Shown in pieces: positions 5,717-11,686 of a stretch of DNA of 11,686 nucleotides. The notes under the pieces were generated by a model that did not search any database, was not told the DNA's origin, and saw only the letters and a list, made by a program, of their open reading frames with translations. Position numbers and translations under genes: made by a program. Each line of letters opens with the position of its first letter. Within the stretch, counting starts at the first letter, position 1. Source of the stretch: Acidothermales bacterium (lineage in GTDB: Bacteria; Actinomycetota; Actinomycetes; Streptosporangiales; WHST01); contig JAFMQP010000081.1 in the NCBI GenBank assembly GCA_017354575.1, forward strand, positions 1 to 11,686, given 5' to 3'.

Positions 5717-6580
5717 TCAGGACTCCGGCTGGAGCACGAAGTCGTACGCGGCGACGAGGAACGGCCGGTCCATGACGCCGCCGTCCGGGCTTGGCCCGGG
5801 CTCGTGCCGGACGAACGGGACGACCAGCGTGTCCCTGACGCCGAAGACGACGTCGGAGTCGAGGTACTCGGTGCCCTCGGGGAACAGGTGCGTGACCAGC
5901 TTCGCGTACCCGGGCTCGTCGAGCAGGAAGTGCACGTGCGCCGGCCGGTACTCGCTGATGTCGGTCTGCCCGATCAGCTCGCCGACGGGTCCGTCCATGG
6001 GGATGGTGTACCCGAGCGGCGCGATCGTCCGCACGCAGTAGCTGCCGTCGTCGCGGGCCTGGTACTTGGCGCGCAACCGGGCCTCGTCGACGTCGGGGAT
6101 CTGCGCCTCGTAGACGCCGTCGGCGTCGGCCTGCCACACGTCCAGGACCGCGCCGGGCACGGCCTTGCCCTCGACGTCGGTGACGGTTCCGGTGACGAAC
6201 AGCGGTGTGCCGGGCAGGCCGTCGGACATGTCGTGGCCGGACTCCGCCGGCGGCGACCCGTCGATGTGGAACGGGCCGAGCACCGTCGCCGGCGTTGCCC
6301 GCTCGTCGAAGCGGTTGTTGAGCTGTACCACCAGCATGCTCAGGCCGAGCACGTCGGAGGCGAGGATGAACTCCTGCCGCTTCTCGTCACAGGTCTGGCC
6401 GGTGCGGGTCAGCCAGTCGACCGCGGCGGCCCACTCGTCCTCGGTGAGGTTCACCTCGCGCGCGAACTCGTGCAGGTGCCGCACGAGCGCACCCAACAGC
6501 TCAGCAGTGCGCGGCGAGTGCGCCGTACCCCACCGCCCCACCGCCAGCTCGGTGATGTTGTCCTCGGTGACGAACGCCAT
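5717..6580 (-). CDS. Intradiol ring-cleavage dioxygenase, hydroxyquinol 1,2-dioxygenase type
   Basis: The protein has 287 residues, the length of hydroxyquinol and catechol 1,2-dioxygenases. An N-terminal helical dimerisation region (about 1-90) precedes the beta-sandwich catalytic domain. The four ligands of the non-haem Fe(III) are visible with the right spacing: Y157 in ADADGVYEAQ, Y191 in PLGYTIP, and H215 and H217 in YRPAHVHF. The N-terminal sequence and the FHIDGSPP segment favour the hydroxyquinol group, which cleaves 1,2,4-trihydroxybenzene to maleylacetate in aromatic and resorcinol breakdown; catechol or chlorocatechol activity cannot be excluded. ATG 6580 has TAGGAG at normal spacing. 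No maleylacetate reductase, monooxygenase or transport gene lies in view, so it stands alone. Its stop is in the same frame as the sigma remnant, 108 bases upstream of it. Cytosolic enzyme. Confidence 0.9.
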   Translation of the reverse strand: MAFVTEDNITELAVGRWGTAHSPRTAELLGALVRHLHEFAREVNLTEDEWAAAVDWLTRTGQTCDEKRQEFILASDVLGLSMLVVQLNNRFDERATPATVLGPFHIDGSPPAESGHDMSDGLPGTPLFVTGTVTDVEGKAVPGAVLDVWQADADGVYEAQIPDVDEARLRAKYQARDDGSYCVRTIAPLGYTIPMDGPVGELIGQTDISEYRPAHVHFLLDEPGYAKLVTHLFPEGTEYLDSDVVFGVRDTLVVPFVRHEPGPSPDGGVMDRPFLVAAYDFVLQPES

Positions 6581-6744
6581 GACGGTCTCCTAGGCCAAGC
6601 CGGGCTTCCAGCGTATCCCCGAGGAGAGTGCGCAAGCAGCAAAGACCGGCGGCGTGAGGACCTTCGGGGTCTGGGGCTCGGCCACAAGAAACAATGACGG
6701 CCGACAGGTCCGCGCTCTCGGCGGACAGATGTGCCCAGAGGCGT

Positions 6745-6774
6745 GTGGAGCTAACGAGACTCGAACCCGTGACC
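6745..6774 (-). repeat. Distal attachment-site copy: 3' fragment of tRNA-Ala
   Basis: Thirty bases match 7681-7710 with one difference (6757). Read on the minus strand they hold the end of the variable region, the T arm and the 3' acceptor strand of tRNA-Ala. The one change turns a T-stem G-C pair to G-U. The 5' part of a tRNA is absent beyond 6774, so this is not a tRNA gene. Confidence 0.75.
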
Positions 6775-6813
6775 GCCCGCTGCTGTGTGTCCGTGGTCGT
6801 CCTGGCACGATGC

Positions 6814-6948
6814 GTGGTCGACCGGACAGCGACTCGGGAGCCTACCGGCAGGCAGGCACTGGACGAAGCGATGCACGCGGCACAGACGGTGCGGGCGAAG
6901 CTGGACGAGTACGTGGCCGCCGTGGAGCAGGCCAACGGCGGGGGTTGA
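6814..6948 (+). CDS. Possible small protein, 44 residues
   Basis: From GTG 6814 the frame encodes a short basic start followed by a helical segment DEAMHAAQTVRAKLDEYVAA and VEQANGGG. The heptad-like pattern suggests one amphipathic helix or coiled coil. I recognise no family. The frame continues upstream across the att copy to 6694, but that part is not protein-like. It lies just inside the island, 51 bases before the DUF6883-like pseudogene. No Shine-Dalgarno is clear. It may be the C-terminal piece of a gene cut by integration or deletion. Between the dioxygenase start (6580) and this ORF I see only the att copy and a short hairpin near 6657-6670. Confidence 0.3.
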   Translation: MVDRTATREPTGRQALDEAMHAAQTVRAKLDEYVAAVEQANGGG

Positions 6949-6999
6949 CTGCCGCGGCAGCCCGGCGGGTCCCCGAGTAGCGCCACGGCGTCGGCGGCG

Positions 7000-7357
7000 A
7001 TGCCGCGTGCAACGCTGTCGAACGCCGAGCATGCAATCATCGATGAGCGCAAGTTCACGGGCTACTCGATGGACCCGGCGAACCCGCAGAACAACGGGAA
7101 GTGGAAAGCGTGGGGCAGGTCGGCTACGACGTACACGAGCGGCGCCGGGAGGCAGCCGACGATGTACGGCGGCAGCTCCGGGCTGCCTTGCCGACGCCGA
7201 GCCGTACCGACGGCAGGACACCTCCCACGGCCTGCGCTGTAGGACCGACACGGTGCTCACCGGGCCGAACGGGGGTACCGGCACATTGGTCTGCGTCTGG
7301 CAGTACGACACCGGTACAGATCGGCCGGGAAACCATGACGTTCAAGGAAGGCGATGA
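7000..7357 (+). pseudogene. Frameshifted DUF6883-like protein gene
   Basis: Three consecutive reading frames make one protein-like sequence. Frame one from ATG 7000 gives LSNAEHAIIDERKFTGYSMD and then PANPQNNGKWKAW. Frame two continues from about 7115 with VGYDVHERRREAADDVRRQL and RAALP. Frame three continues from about 7190 with DAEPYRRQDTSHGLRCRTDT, then VLTGPNGGTGTLVCVWQYDT and GTDRP, ending at TGA 7357. Each change fits loss of one base, near the G-run at about 7112-7116 and near 7186. The opening (N-A-E-x-A-x-x-D-E-R-K, then Y and a GKWKAW block) is what I recall of the DUF6883 domain, about 110-120 residues and often found with mobile or toxin-like proteins; its function is not established. 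The frame-three end overlaps the next gene by 23 bases. Sequencing error could also explain the shifts. Confidence 0.55.
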
Positions 7358-7544
7358 GGTCCGCCTGCGCGTCAACGTGACCCGCGACGGCGGCGTCGGT
7401 GTCGTCCCGGCCGGCACGGTTGGCGTTGTTGTCGATGACGTGCATGCGCCGGGCCAGTACGCGGTTGACGTCGAAGTCGACGGCGAGCCGGACAACGTCG
7501 CGGTCGGCGGTGAGCAGATCGAGCTTGTGGCCGCGACCGCCTGA
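7335..7544 (+). CDS. Small DUF4926-like protein
   Basis: The 69-residue product opens MTFKEGDEVRLRVNVTRDGG and continues with VPAGTVGVVVDDVHAPGQYAVDVEVDG and a C-terminal strand QIELV. The order G-D-x-V-x-L, then a glycine-rich turn, AGTVGVVV, and a final strand after a V/A-rich segment is that of a small SH3-like beta barrel such as DUF4926. There is no signal peptide, membrane segment or Cys. It starts inside the end of the DUF6883-like pseudogene, so the two were probably one translation unit. If that partner is a toxin-like domain, this could be its immunity or accessory protein, but that is inference. A weak GGGAA lies upstream of the ATG. The gene is intact while its partner is broken, which fits keeping an antidote after losing a toxin. 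Confidence 0.6.
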   Translation: MTFKEGDEVRLRVNVTRDGGVGVVPAGTVGVVVDDVHAPGQYAVDVEVDGEPDNVAVGGEQIELVAATA

Positions 7545-7678
7545 GGCTGGCAGCGTACCCCGCGTGGCCCGACCGCAGCGACGCGGGTAGCCGGCTCGCG
7601 GACGTGCTCGGCATCCCGGCGCAAGGGCCCCGTTTCGGGTGCCGGCTCTCTGCGTCCGGGTCTGACCTGCGGTGACGT

Positions 7679-7754
7679 TGGTGGAGCTAACGGGACTCGA
7701 ACCCGTGACCTTCTGCATGCCATGCAGACGCGCTACCAGCTGCGCCATAGCCCC
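7679..7754 (-). tRNA. tRNA-Ala, anticodon GGC, CCA encoded
   Basis: On the minus strand the gene folds as a full cloverleaf. The acceptor stem pairs GGGGCTA with TAGCTCC (one G-U), followed by discriminator A and encoded CCA. The D arm contains AGCTGGTAGCGC. The anticodon stem TCTGC/GCAGA closes the loop ATGGCAT, giving anticodon GGC, which reads alanine GCC codons. The T arm has GGTTCGAGTC. Without CCA it is 73 bases (7682-7754). Its 3' end is one copy of the island's direct repeat, so any integrated element left the tRNA whole. The stretch 7545-7678 downstream holds no gene that I can see. Confidence 0.95.
7681..7710 (-). repeat. tRNA-side attachment-site copy
   Basis: This is the part of the intact tRNA-Ala gene repeated at 6745-6774: the 3' acceptor strand, T arm and the base of the variable loop, 29 of 30 bases identical and in the same orientation. 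Similarity stops abruptly at both ends. Confidence 0.7.
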
Positions 7755-7769
7755 AGTGGGAGAACTGCC

Positions 7770-7775
7770 AGTCTA
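7770..7775 (-). promoter_or_regulatory. Candidate -10 box of the tRNA-Ala gene
   Basis: TAGACT on the minus strand fits TANNNT and lies 15 bases before the first base of the tRNA, leaving room for a start of transcription about eight bases ahead of the mature 5' end. No good -35 hexamer is visible. Confidence 0.4.
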
Positions 7776-7813
7776 GCGGACGGGAATCGCGGCCTGCGGT
7801 GGGTGCCCGGCGG

Positions 7814-7819
7814 TAGGGT
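7814..7819 (+). promoter_or_regulatory. Candidate -10 box of the metallophosphoesterase gene
   Basis: TAGGGT fits TANNNT and would give a leader of about 23 bases before ATG 7849, containing the GAGGGA ribosome-binding site. The -35 region is not recognisable. It is back to back with the tRNA promoter in a 94-bp gap. Confidence 0.35.
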
Positions 7820-7848
7820 CGGGATGCCCGCTTCGAGGGAGCCGCCGG

Positions 7849-9783
7849 ATGGACATGCAGGAGCTCGGTCGTCACTCCGAGGCGCTCGGCTTCGTGCCTC
7901 AGGAGTCGGTGCGGTGGCTGGAGCCCGGGCAGCTGCTGCAGACCGCCGTCAAGGTCGTCCTCTCACAGGTGTTCGCCGACTACGACGACAAGCGCGAGAT
8001 CCAGGCGGCGCTGCCGATGGACGAGATGCGGGCGCCGTCGCGCGACCCGGACGCGGACGAGATGTGGCTCGACTTCGTCGCAGACCTCGGGGACGGGTTC
8101 GACCCGACGTACACGATCGCCTGGCTGCTCGGCCGGCCGCGGCTGGACGTCGACGGCGCGCCCGGCCTGCCGCGCGGCTCGCTGCTCGTGATGGGCGGCG
8201 ACGAGGTGTACCCCACGCCGTCGGCGCGGGCGTACGAGGACCGGCTGAAAGGGCCGTACGCCGCCGCGCTGCGCACGGCCGACGACGACCCGCTCCTGGT
8301 CGCGCTGCCCGGCAACCACGACTGGTACGACGGGCTCACCTCGTTCCTCCGGGTCTTCGCCCAGGGGCGGAAGGTCGGCGGCTGGCGTACCGCGCAGTCG
8401 CGCAGCTACTTCGCCGTCGCCCTGCCGAACCGCTGGTGGCTGCTCGGCGTCGACACCCAGCTCGGCACGTACATCGACGGCCCGCAGCTGGACTACTTCG
8501 AGCAGCGGGTGACGCGCAACCTGCGGCCCGGCGACGGCGTGATCATCTGCGCCGCGACGCCTACCTGGGTGCACTCTGCCCTGGACGACGTGCACGCGTT
8601 CGACGCGCTGCACTGGTTCGAGCGCACCTACATCCGCACCCGGTGCAAGCCGGACAGCGACGAACGCGAGTCGACGGGCGCGTCCGTCCGGCTGTGGATC
8701 ACAGGTGACGCGCACCACTACGTCCGCTACACCGAGCGGCTCCCGGACGAGGACGACAGGACGGCCGCGTCCCGGCCCGATCCGCGCCGGCGGCAGCTCG
8801 TCACCTGCGGCATGGGCGGCGCCTACATGCGGACGACGCACTGGCTGCCGAAGCGGCTCGTGCTGCCGCCGCCCGGCTCGCGCGCGCACCGCAAGGACCA
8901 CCCGGTGACGTACGTCCGCGGCCCGGTCACCTGGCCGGACCTGAACACGTCGCGGCTGTGGACCACCCGGCTCGCGCAGCCGTGGTCGAAGTACTGGGTG
9001 CTGCGGCGCAACCCCGGCTTCGGTCAGCTCTGCGGCGGCGTGCAGGCCGCGCTGTTCCTCGTCGCGGCATTCGTGTTCGGCCTGACCCAGGCGCGGCCGC
9101 CGGTGAACGCGGTGCGCGCCGCGTCGGTCGGCTCGGTGCTGTGGTTCGACGTCGAGGCGCTCATCGCCCTGGTGATCGTCGGGGTGCTGCCGTCCCTCGT
9201 GCAGCTCGTCTTCTGGCACCGCTGGGCGCGGCCGCCGTCGGCGCTCCTCGCGGTGTACCTGCAGGTGCTGGTCACGTTGCTCACCTTGACGACCCTCGCC
9301 GTCGTCCCCTGGCCCGCGAGCTGGCCGGACTGGCTGCTGCTCGCCGTCTTCCTGGCGTTCGCCGCCGCCGTCGGCGCGGGGCTCGGCGCCGAGGCGTTCG
9401 TCGGGTACGCGCTCACCGCGCGGCGCGGCGCGATCGAGGACCTGCAGATCGCGGCGCAGGCCGTCGAGGACGTCAAGGGCTTCGTCCGGATGCACGTGGG
9501 GGCCGACGGCGACCTCACGCTGTATCCGGTGCTCGTCCCGAAGGTGTGCCACGACTGGGCTCTGGATGAGGACGACGCGACGGGTCGCGCCAGGCCCCGT
9601 CCGACGAGGGAGCCTGAGGTACGGCTGGCCGAGCCGCCGATCGTCATCGCCCGCGAGCCGGCAGGCGCGGCCGTCGAGACCGCTTCCCACGACGAACCAG
9701 GGCTTTCCACACCCGGCACGTCGGGGGAAGCATCGGTTGATCATGAGAACATGATCAACCCGGGCGCCGCGGGCACCATGTAG
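7849..9783 (+). CDS. Metallophosphoesterase-like protein with C-terminal four-helix membrane domain
   Basis: The protein has 644 residues. The first 330 resemble a calcineurin-like metallophosphoesterase, with altered motifs: VADLGDGFD (78-85) in place of the usual DxH strand, GGDEVYP (116-122) for GDxxD, GNHDWYDG (155-162) as the well-kept GNHD, CAATPTWVHS (234-243) where a metal-binding His is expected, and GDAHHY (286-291) for GHxH. Four hydrophobic segments follow at about 397-413, 430-455, 465-487 and 495-520, then a hydrophilic tail with DVKGFVRMHV (541-550). So a cytosolic catalytic head is tied to the membrane. The substrate is unknown; the family hydrolyses phosphomono- and diesters including nucleotides. 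The start at ATG 7849 follows GAGGGA; M3 is also possible. The last codons contain a strong palindrome. The gene converges with the phosphatase gene, 21 bases apart. I know similar unnamed actinomycete proteins. Confidence 0.85.
   Translation: MDMQELGRHSEALGFVPQESVRWLEPGQLLQTAVKVVLSQVFADYDDKREIQAALPMDEMRAPSRDPDADEMWLDFVADLGDGFDPTYTIAWLLGRPRLDVDGAPGLPRGSLLVMGGDEVYPTPSARAYEDRLKGPYAAALRTADDDPLLVALPGNHDWYDGLTSFLRVFAQGRKVGGWRTAQSRSYFAVALPNRWWLLGVDTQLGTYIDGPQLDYFEQRVTRNLRPGDGVIICAATPTWVHSALDDVHAFDALHWFERTYIRTRCKPDSDERESTGASVRLWITGDAHHYVRYTERLPDEDDRTAASRPDPRRRQLVTCGMGGAYMRTTHWLPKRLVLPPPGSRAHRKDHPVTYVRGPVTWPDLNTSRLWTTRLAQPWSKYWVLRRNPGFGQLCGGVQAALFLVAAFVFGLTQARPPVNAVRAASVGSVLWFDVEALIALVIVGVLPSLVQLVFWHRWARPPSALLAVYLQVLVTLLTLTTLAVVPWPASWPDWLLLAVFLAFAAAVGAGLGAEAFVGYALTARRGAIEDLQIAAQAVEDVKGFVRMHVGADGDLTLYPVLVPKVCHDWALDEDDATGRARPRPTREPEVRLAEPPIVIAREPAGAAVETASHDEPGLSTPGTSGEASVDHENMINPGAAGTM
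9735..9760. repeat. 26-bp palindrome with 11-bp arms in the end of the metallophosphoesterase gene
   Basis: GGTTGATCATG (9735-9745) and CATGATCAACC (9750-9760) are exact reverse complements around the loop AGAA. The element is inside the coding sequence, at about residues 630-637, and 45 bases before the stop of the convergent phosphatase gene. It is far more AT-rich than its surroundings. It may act as a two-way terminator or be a copy of a dispersed repeat that extended the reading frame. It shares TGATCATGA with the palindrome at 199-214. Confidence 0.7.
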
Positions 9784-9804
9784 CTCGCGGCGGTCGGCGG
9801 CGGC

Positions 9805-10443
9805 TCAGCGGTCGTCGGACAGGGCCGGCTCGGGGAGGCTGCCGGCGTTGTGCTCGAGCAGCCGCCAGCCGGCCGGCTGCCAGCCGGTGGGCGTCTCGTC
9901 CATCACCGACCACGCGCAGTTGCTCAACGGCCCGAGCCGACGCCACTGGCCCGGCTCGAGGCCGAGCAGCGTGCCGATCCCGTACCTGATCGCGGCGCCG
10001 TGGCTGGACACGACGAGCAGCTCACCTGCGGCCAGCCGCTCGACGGCGTCGTGAACGACCCCGGCGACCCGCTCCCCCACGTCGACCTCGTCCTCGCCGT
10101 CGGTCGGCTGCCAGAGCGCCCACGCCTCGGGGAACTTCGCCTGGATCTCGTCCTGGGTGAGCCCCTCCCAGCTCCCGCCCGAGCGCTCCCGCAGCCGCGC
10201 GTCGACGGCGACGTCGAGCCCGGTGAGCCCGGCCAGCGCCCCCGCCGTCTCCCGCGCCCGGGTGAGGTCGGACGTGACGATCGCGGCAGGCCGCAGCGTG
10301 GCGAGGCGCGCCGCCGCCTGCCGTGCCTGCGCGACGCCCACGTCGGTCAACGGGATGTCGGTGTGGCCCTGGAACCGGTTCTCCACGTTCCAGCCGGTCT
10401 GCCCGTGCCGCCAGAGGACGACGCGACGTCCGCGCGCCGTCAC
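9805..10443 (-). CDS. Histidine phosphatase family protein (GpgP-like / phosphoglycerate mutase superfamily)
   Basis: The 212-residue protein begins at GTG 10443, overlapping the rsfS stop by four bases (GTGA); the frame stays open to 10512 but that part is inside rsfS. The branch-1 histidine phosphatase residues are present: WRHGQTGWN with R12, H13 (the phosphorylated His) and G14; TSDLTRARET with R62; LRERSGGSWEG with E86 as likely general acid; and VSSHGA with H148. These proteins dephosphorylate small metabolites. The order nadD-rsfS-this gene equals that of M. tuberculosis, where the third gene, Rv2419c, is glucosyl-3-phosphoglycerate phosphatase (GpgP) of methylglucose lipopolysaccharide synthesis. 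The same role is plausible but not proven. Cytosolic enzyme, translated in coupling with rsfS. Confidence 0.9.
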   Translation of the reverse strand: MTARGRRVVLWRHGQTGWNVENRFQGHTDIPLTDVGVAQARQAAARLATLRPAAIVTSDLTRARETAGALAGLTGLDVAVDARLRERSGGSWEGLTQDEIQAKFPEAWALWQPTDGEDEVDVGERVAGVVHDAVERLAAGELLVVSSHGAAIRYGIGTLLGLEPGQWRRLGPLSNCAWSVMDETPTGWQPAGWRLLEHNAGSLPEPALSDDR

Positions 10444-10832
10444 CTGTTCGCTTCCCGCGGCTCGCGCCCGCGGGCCTGCTCCGGCAGCTCGATGACGGGG
10501 CAGTCCCGCCACAGCCGTTCCAGGTCGTAGTACTCGCGGTCGTCCGCGTGCTGCACGTGGACGACGAGGTCACCGAAGTCGAGCAGCACCCAGCGGCGGT
10601 CGGTCTCCCCCTCGCGGCGTACCGGCTTCATGCCGTCGGTGCGCAGCCGCTCCTCGACGGCGTCCACGACCGCGCGCACCTGCCGGTCGTTCGCGGCCGA
10701 GCAGAGGAGGAAGACCTCCGCGATGTACAGCTGGTCGCTGACGTCGAACGCGACCACGCGTTCGGCCAGCTTGTCGGATGCGGCGGCACCGGCCGCGATG
10801 GCGAGGTCGATCGTCTCGGTCGTCGCGGTCAA
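10440..10832 (-). CDS. rsfS: Ribosomal silencing factor RsfS
   Basis: The product has 130 residues from TTG 10832. The RsfS/Iojap fold is plain: SDKLAERVVAFDVSDQLYIA (19-38), VRAVVDAVEERLRTDGMKP (52-70), and the signature WVLLDFGDLVVHVQHADDRE followed by YYDLERLW (81-108). RsfS binds ribosomal protein L14 (uL14) and keeps the 50S subunit from joining 30S when nutrients are short. The frame is open further upstream to 10916, but that part overlaps nadD and lacks family similarity. TTG 10832 lies 25 bases after the nadD stop, and GGAGA stands nine bases before it. The C-terminal tail PEQARGREPREANR is charged and variable. It is the middle gene of the nadD-rsfS-phosphatase operon. Confidence 0.93.
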   Translation of the reverse strand: MTATTETIDLAIAAGAAASDKLAERVVAFDVSDQLYIAEVFLLCSAANDRQVRAVVDAVEERLRTDGMKPVRREGETDRRWVLLDFGDLVVHVQHADDREYYDLERLWRDCPVIELPEQARGREPREANR

Positions 10833-10857
10833 CTGTCTCGTTCTCCGTCGAGTCTGC

Positions 10858-11481
10858 TCACGTACTGTCCCGTTCCTGCCGGTAGAGGTTTCTCTTGTTG
10901 ATGTACTGCACGACACCGTCGGGCACCAGATACCACGCCGGCTCCCCCGACGCCACCCGCTCGCGCACCTCGGTGGACGAGATCGCCAGCGCCGGCACCT
11001 CTACGAGGGTGACAGACCCGCGCGGCAGGTGCGAGGCGTCCAGCCGGTGACCCGGCCGCGTACAGCCGACGAAGTGCGCCAGCTCGAACATCTCGTCCAC
11101 CGAGTGCCACGACAGGATCTGGCTCAGCGCGTCCGCGCCCGTGATGAAGAACAGGTCGGCGTCCGGCAGCATCTTCCGCACGTCACGCAACGTGTCGATC
11201 GTGTACGTCGGGCCGCCGCGGTCGATGTCGACGCGGCTCACCCAGAACGTCGGGTTGGACGCCGTCGCGATGACGGTCATCAGGTAGCGGTCCTCGGCAG
11301 GCGAGACCCTCGTGTCGCTCTTCTGCCACGGCTCGCCCGTCGGGACGAAGATGACCTCGTCGAGCTCGAACCGGTGCGCGACCTCGCTGGCGGCGACCAG
11401 GTGACCGTGGTGGATCGGGTCGAACGTGCCGCCCATCACCCCCACTCGCCGGGCGCCGTCGCGGCGCGCTGGTGCGTCCAT
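10858..11481 (-). CDS. nadD: Nicotinate-nucleotide adenylyltransferase NadD
   Basis: The 207-residue enzyme makes nicotinate adenine dinucleotide from nicotinate mononucleotide and ATP, a required step of NAD synthesis in the cytosol. The nucleotidyltransferase motif GGTFDPIHHGH (17-27) holds the HxGH ATP-binding histidines H24 and H27. FVPTGEPWQK (45-54) is the substrate loop, FITGADAL (112-119) the conserved central strand, and ISSTEVRERV (167-176) the ISSTxxR phosphate-binding motif. Length and motifs are standard. ATG 11481 has GGAG five bases upstream and fits the usual short N-terminus. It is the first gene of this operon in view; upstream proA/obg genes, common in some actinomycetes, are not within the next 205 bases. 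Confidence 0.95.
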   Translation of the reverse strand: MDAPARRDGARRVGVMGGTFDPIHHGHLVAASEVAHRFELDEVIFVPTGEPWQKSDTRVSPAEDRYLMTVIATASNPTFWVSRVDIDRGGPTYTIDTLRDVRKMLPDADLFFITGADALSQILSWHSVDEMFELAHFVGCTRPGHRLDASHLPRGSVTLVEVPALAISSTEVRERVASGEPAWYLVPDGVVQYINKRNLYRQERDST

Positions 11482-11686
11482 GGCACTCCATTGTCCACGG
11501 CGGGCGCCGTGAAGGTGCCGTCACGCTCCGCCCGAGTGTCCGTCCCGCCCGTTTTGCCAGGTCGTGAGGCGGCTGGTTACGTTGGCCGCTTGGTGCTCAC
11601 CGCCCCGAGAGCCCCGAGACGCCTCTCCGTGAGCGCCACGCCCCTGTCCCCGACGAGAGGCACCCATACGTGGGTAGGCACGCCGC
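11482..11686. other. Upstream region of nadD, no gene assigned
   Basis: No recognisable gene or RNA is seen. One minus-strand frame is open from the right edge to a TAA at 11577-11579 (about 36 codons with good GC3, no family similarity). It could be the end of a gene lying mostly outside. A plus-strand frame is also open but uses AGA codons, unlike the local genes. A small hairpin ACCCA-TACG-TGGGT lies at 11662-11675. No clear -10 box for nadD was found. Confidence 0.3.

Larger units (their letters stand above)
6745..7710. mobile_element. Remnant of a small integrative element at the tRNA-Ala gene
   Basis: The segment is bounded by two direct copies of the tRNA-Ala 3' end, 936 bp apart, the standard footprint of tyrosine-recombinase integration into a tRNA 3' end. 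The tRNA side keeps a whole gene; the distal copy is a 30-bp fragment. Inside are a small ORF, a frameshifted DUF6883-like gene and a DUF4926-like gene. Codon use is less strict than in neighbouring genes. No integrase, excisionase or replication gene is left, so either most of the element is deleted or it was mobilised in trans. Alternative: the distal fragment is the trace of a former second tRNA-Ala gene. Confidence 0.6.

Noticed and set aside
6747..6820. Second complete tRNA gene
   Set aside because: Only the T arm and 3' acceptor strand are present; no matching 5' acceptor strand, D arm or anticodon arm follows.
7621..7660. Terminator hairpin downstream of the tRNA (CCCG-AAA-CGGG, minus strand)
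   Set aside because: Only four base pairs before mismatches and no T-run.
7124..7748. Minus-strand proteins ending or passing through the tRNA (containing GSSPVSST-like strings)
   Set aside because: Such strings are translations of tRNA T-arm sequence and are well-known false genes.
7963..9744. 593-codon minus-strand open frame opposite the metallophosphoesterase
   Set aside because: Low-complexity Arg/His/Val-rich shadow without any motif.
1..11686. CRISPR arrays, complete insertion sequences, rRNA genes
   Set aside because: No regularly spaced repeats, transposase motifs or rRNA sequence were seen on either strand.

Overview
The window is about 11.7 kb of very GC-rich DNA. Third codon positions are almost all G or C, GTG and TTG starts are used, promoters look like TANNNT at -10, and at least two genes look leaderless. 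The closing block nadD-rsfS-histidine phosphatase is in the same order as Rv2421c-Rv2420c-Rv2419c of Mycobacterium tuberculosis. This points to a high-GC actinomycete; I cannot name the genus.

Layout from left to right. (1) 1-146 is the start of a dienelactone-hydrolase-like gene on the minus strand. It diverges from a plus-strand operon at 246-2044: an NAD(P)-binding SDR/NmrA-like protein overlapping by GTGA with a cytochrome P450. An 86-residue protein of unknown function (2078-2338) follows. A perfect 16-bp palindrome lies in the divergent intergenic region. (2) 2344-4294 is a MarR-type regulator divergent from a DHA2 drug-efflux transporter, with an 18-bp near-perfect palindromic operator between them: a self-contained efflux switch. 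(3) 4305-4991 is a two-CBS plus BON domain protein. Upstream of it are a 12-bp inverted repeat and a palindrome resembling the DevR/DosR (OsdR) dormancy box. (4) 5243-5608 is only the C-terminal end of an ECF42-type sigma factor, so the gene is broken. It lies next to a complete intradiol dioxygenase of the hydroxyquinol 1,2-dioxygenase type (5717-6580) that has no pathway partner in view. (5) 6745-7710 is a small tRNA-associated island. The intact tRNA-Ala(GGC) gene at 7679-7754 has its 3' 30 bp repeated (29/30) about 936 bp downstream, as expected for the two attachment sites of an integrative element. Between the repeats lie a small ORF, a twice-frameshifted gene that I read as DUF6883-like, and an intact 69-residue DUF4926-like gene. 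No integrase is left. (6) 7849-9783 is an unusual metallophosphoesterase fused to a four-helix membrane domain. A strong 26-bp palindrome sits inside its last codons. (7) 9805-11481 is the housekeeping operon nadD-rsfS-phosphatase on the minus strand. The last 205 bases hold nothing I can assign.

The most interesting parts are the tRNA-Ala island with its decaying DUF6883/DUF4926 pair, the membrane-anchored metallophosphoesterase with non-standard metal motifs, the MarR operator with a leaderless efflux gene, and the two AT-rich palindromes sharing the core TGATCATGA. None of these is proven to be a new system. Domain names were recognised by eye, not by a search.
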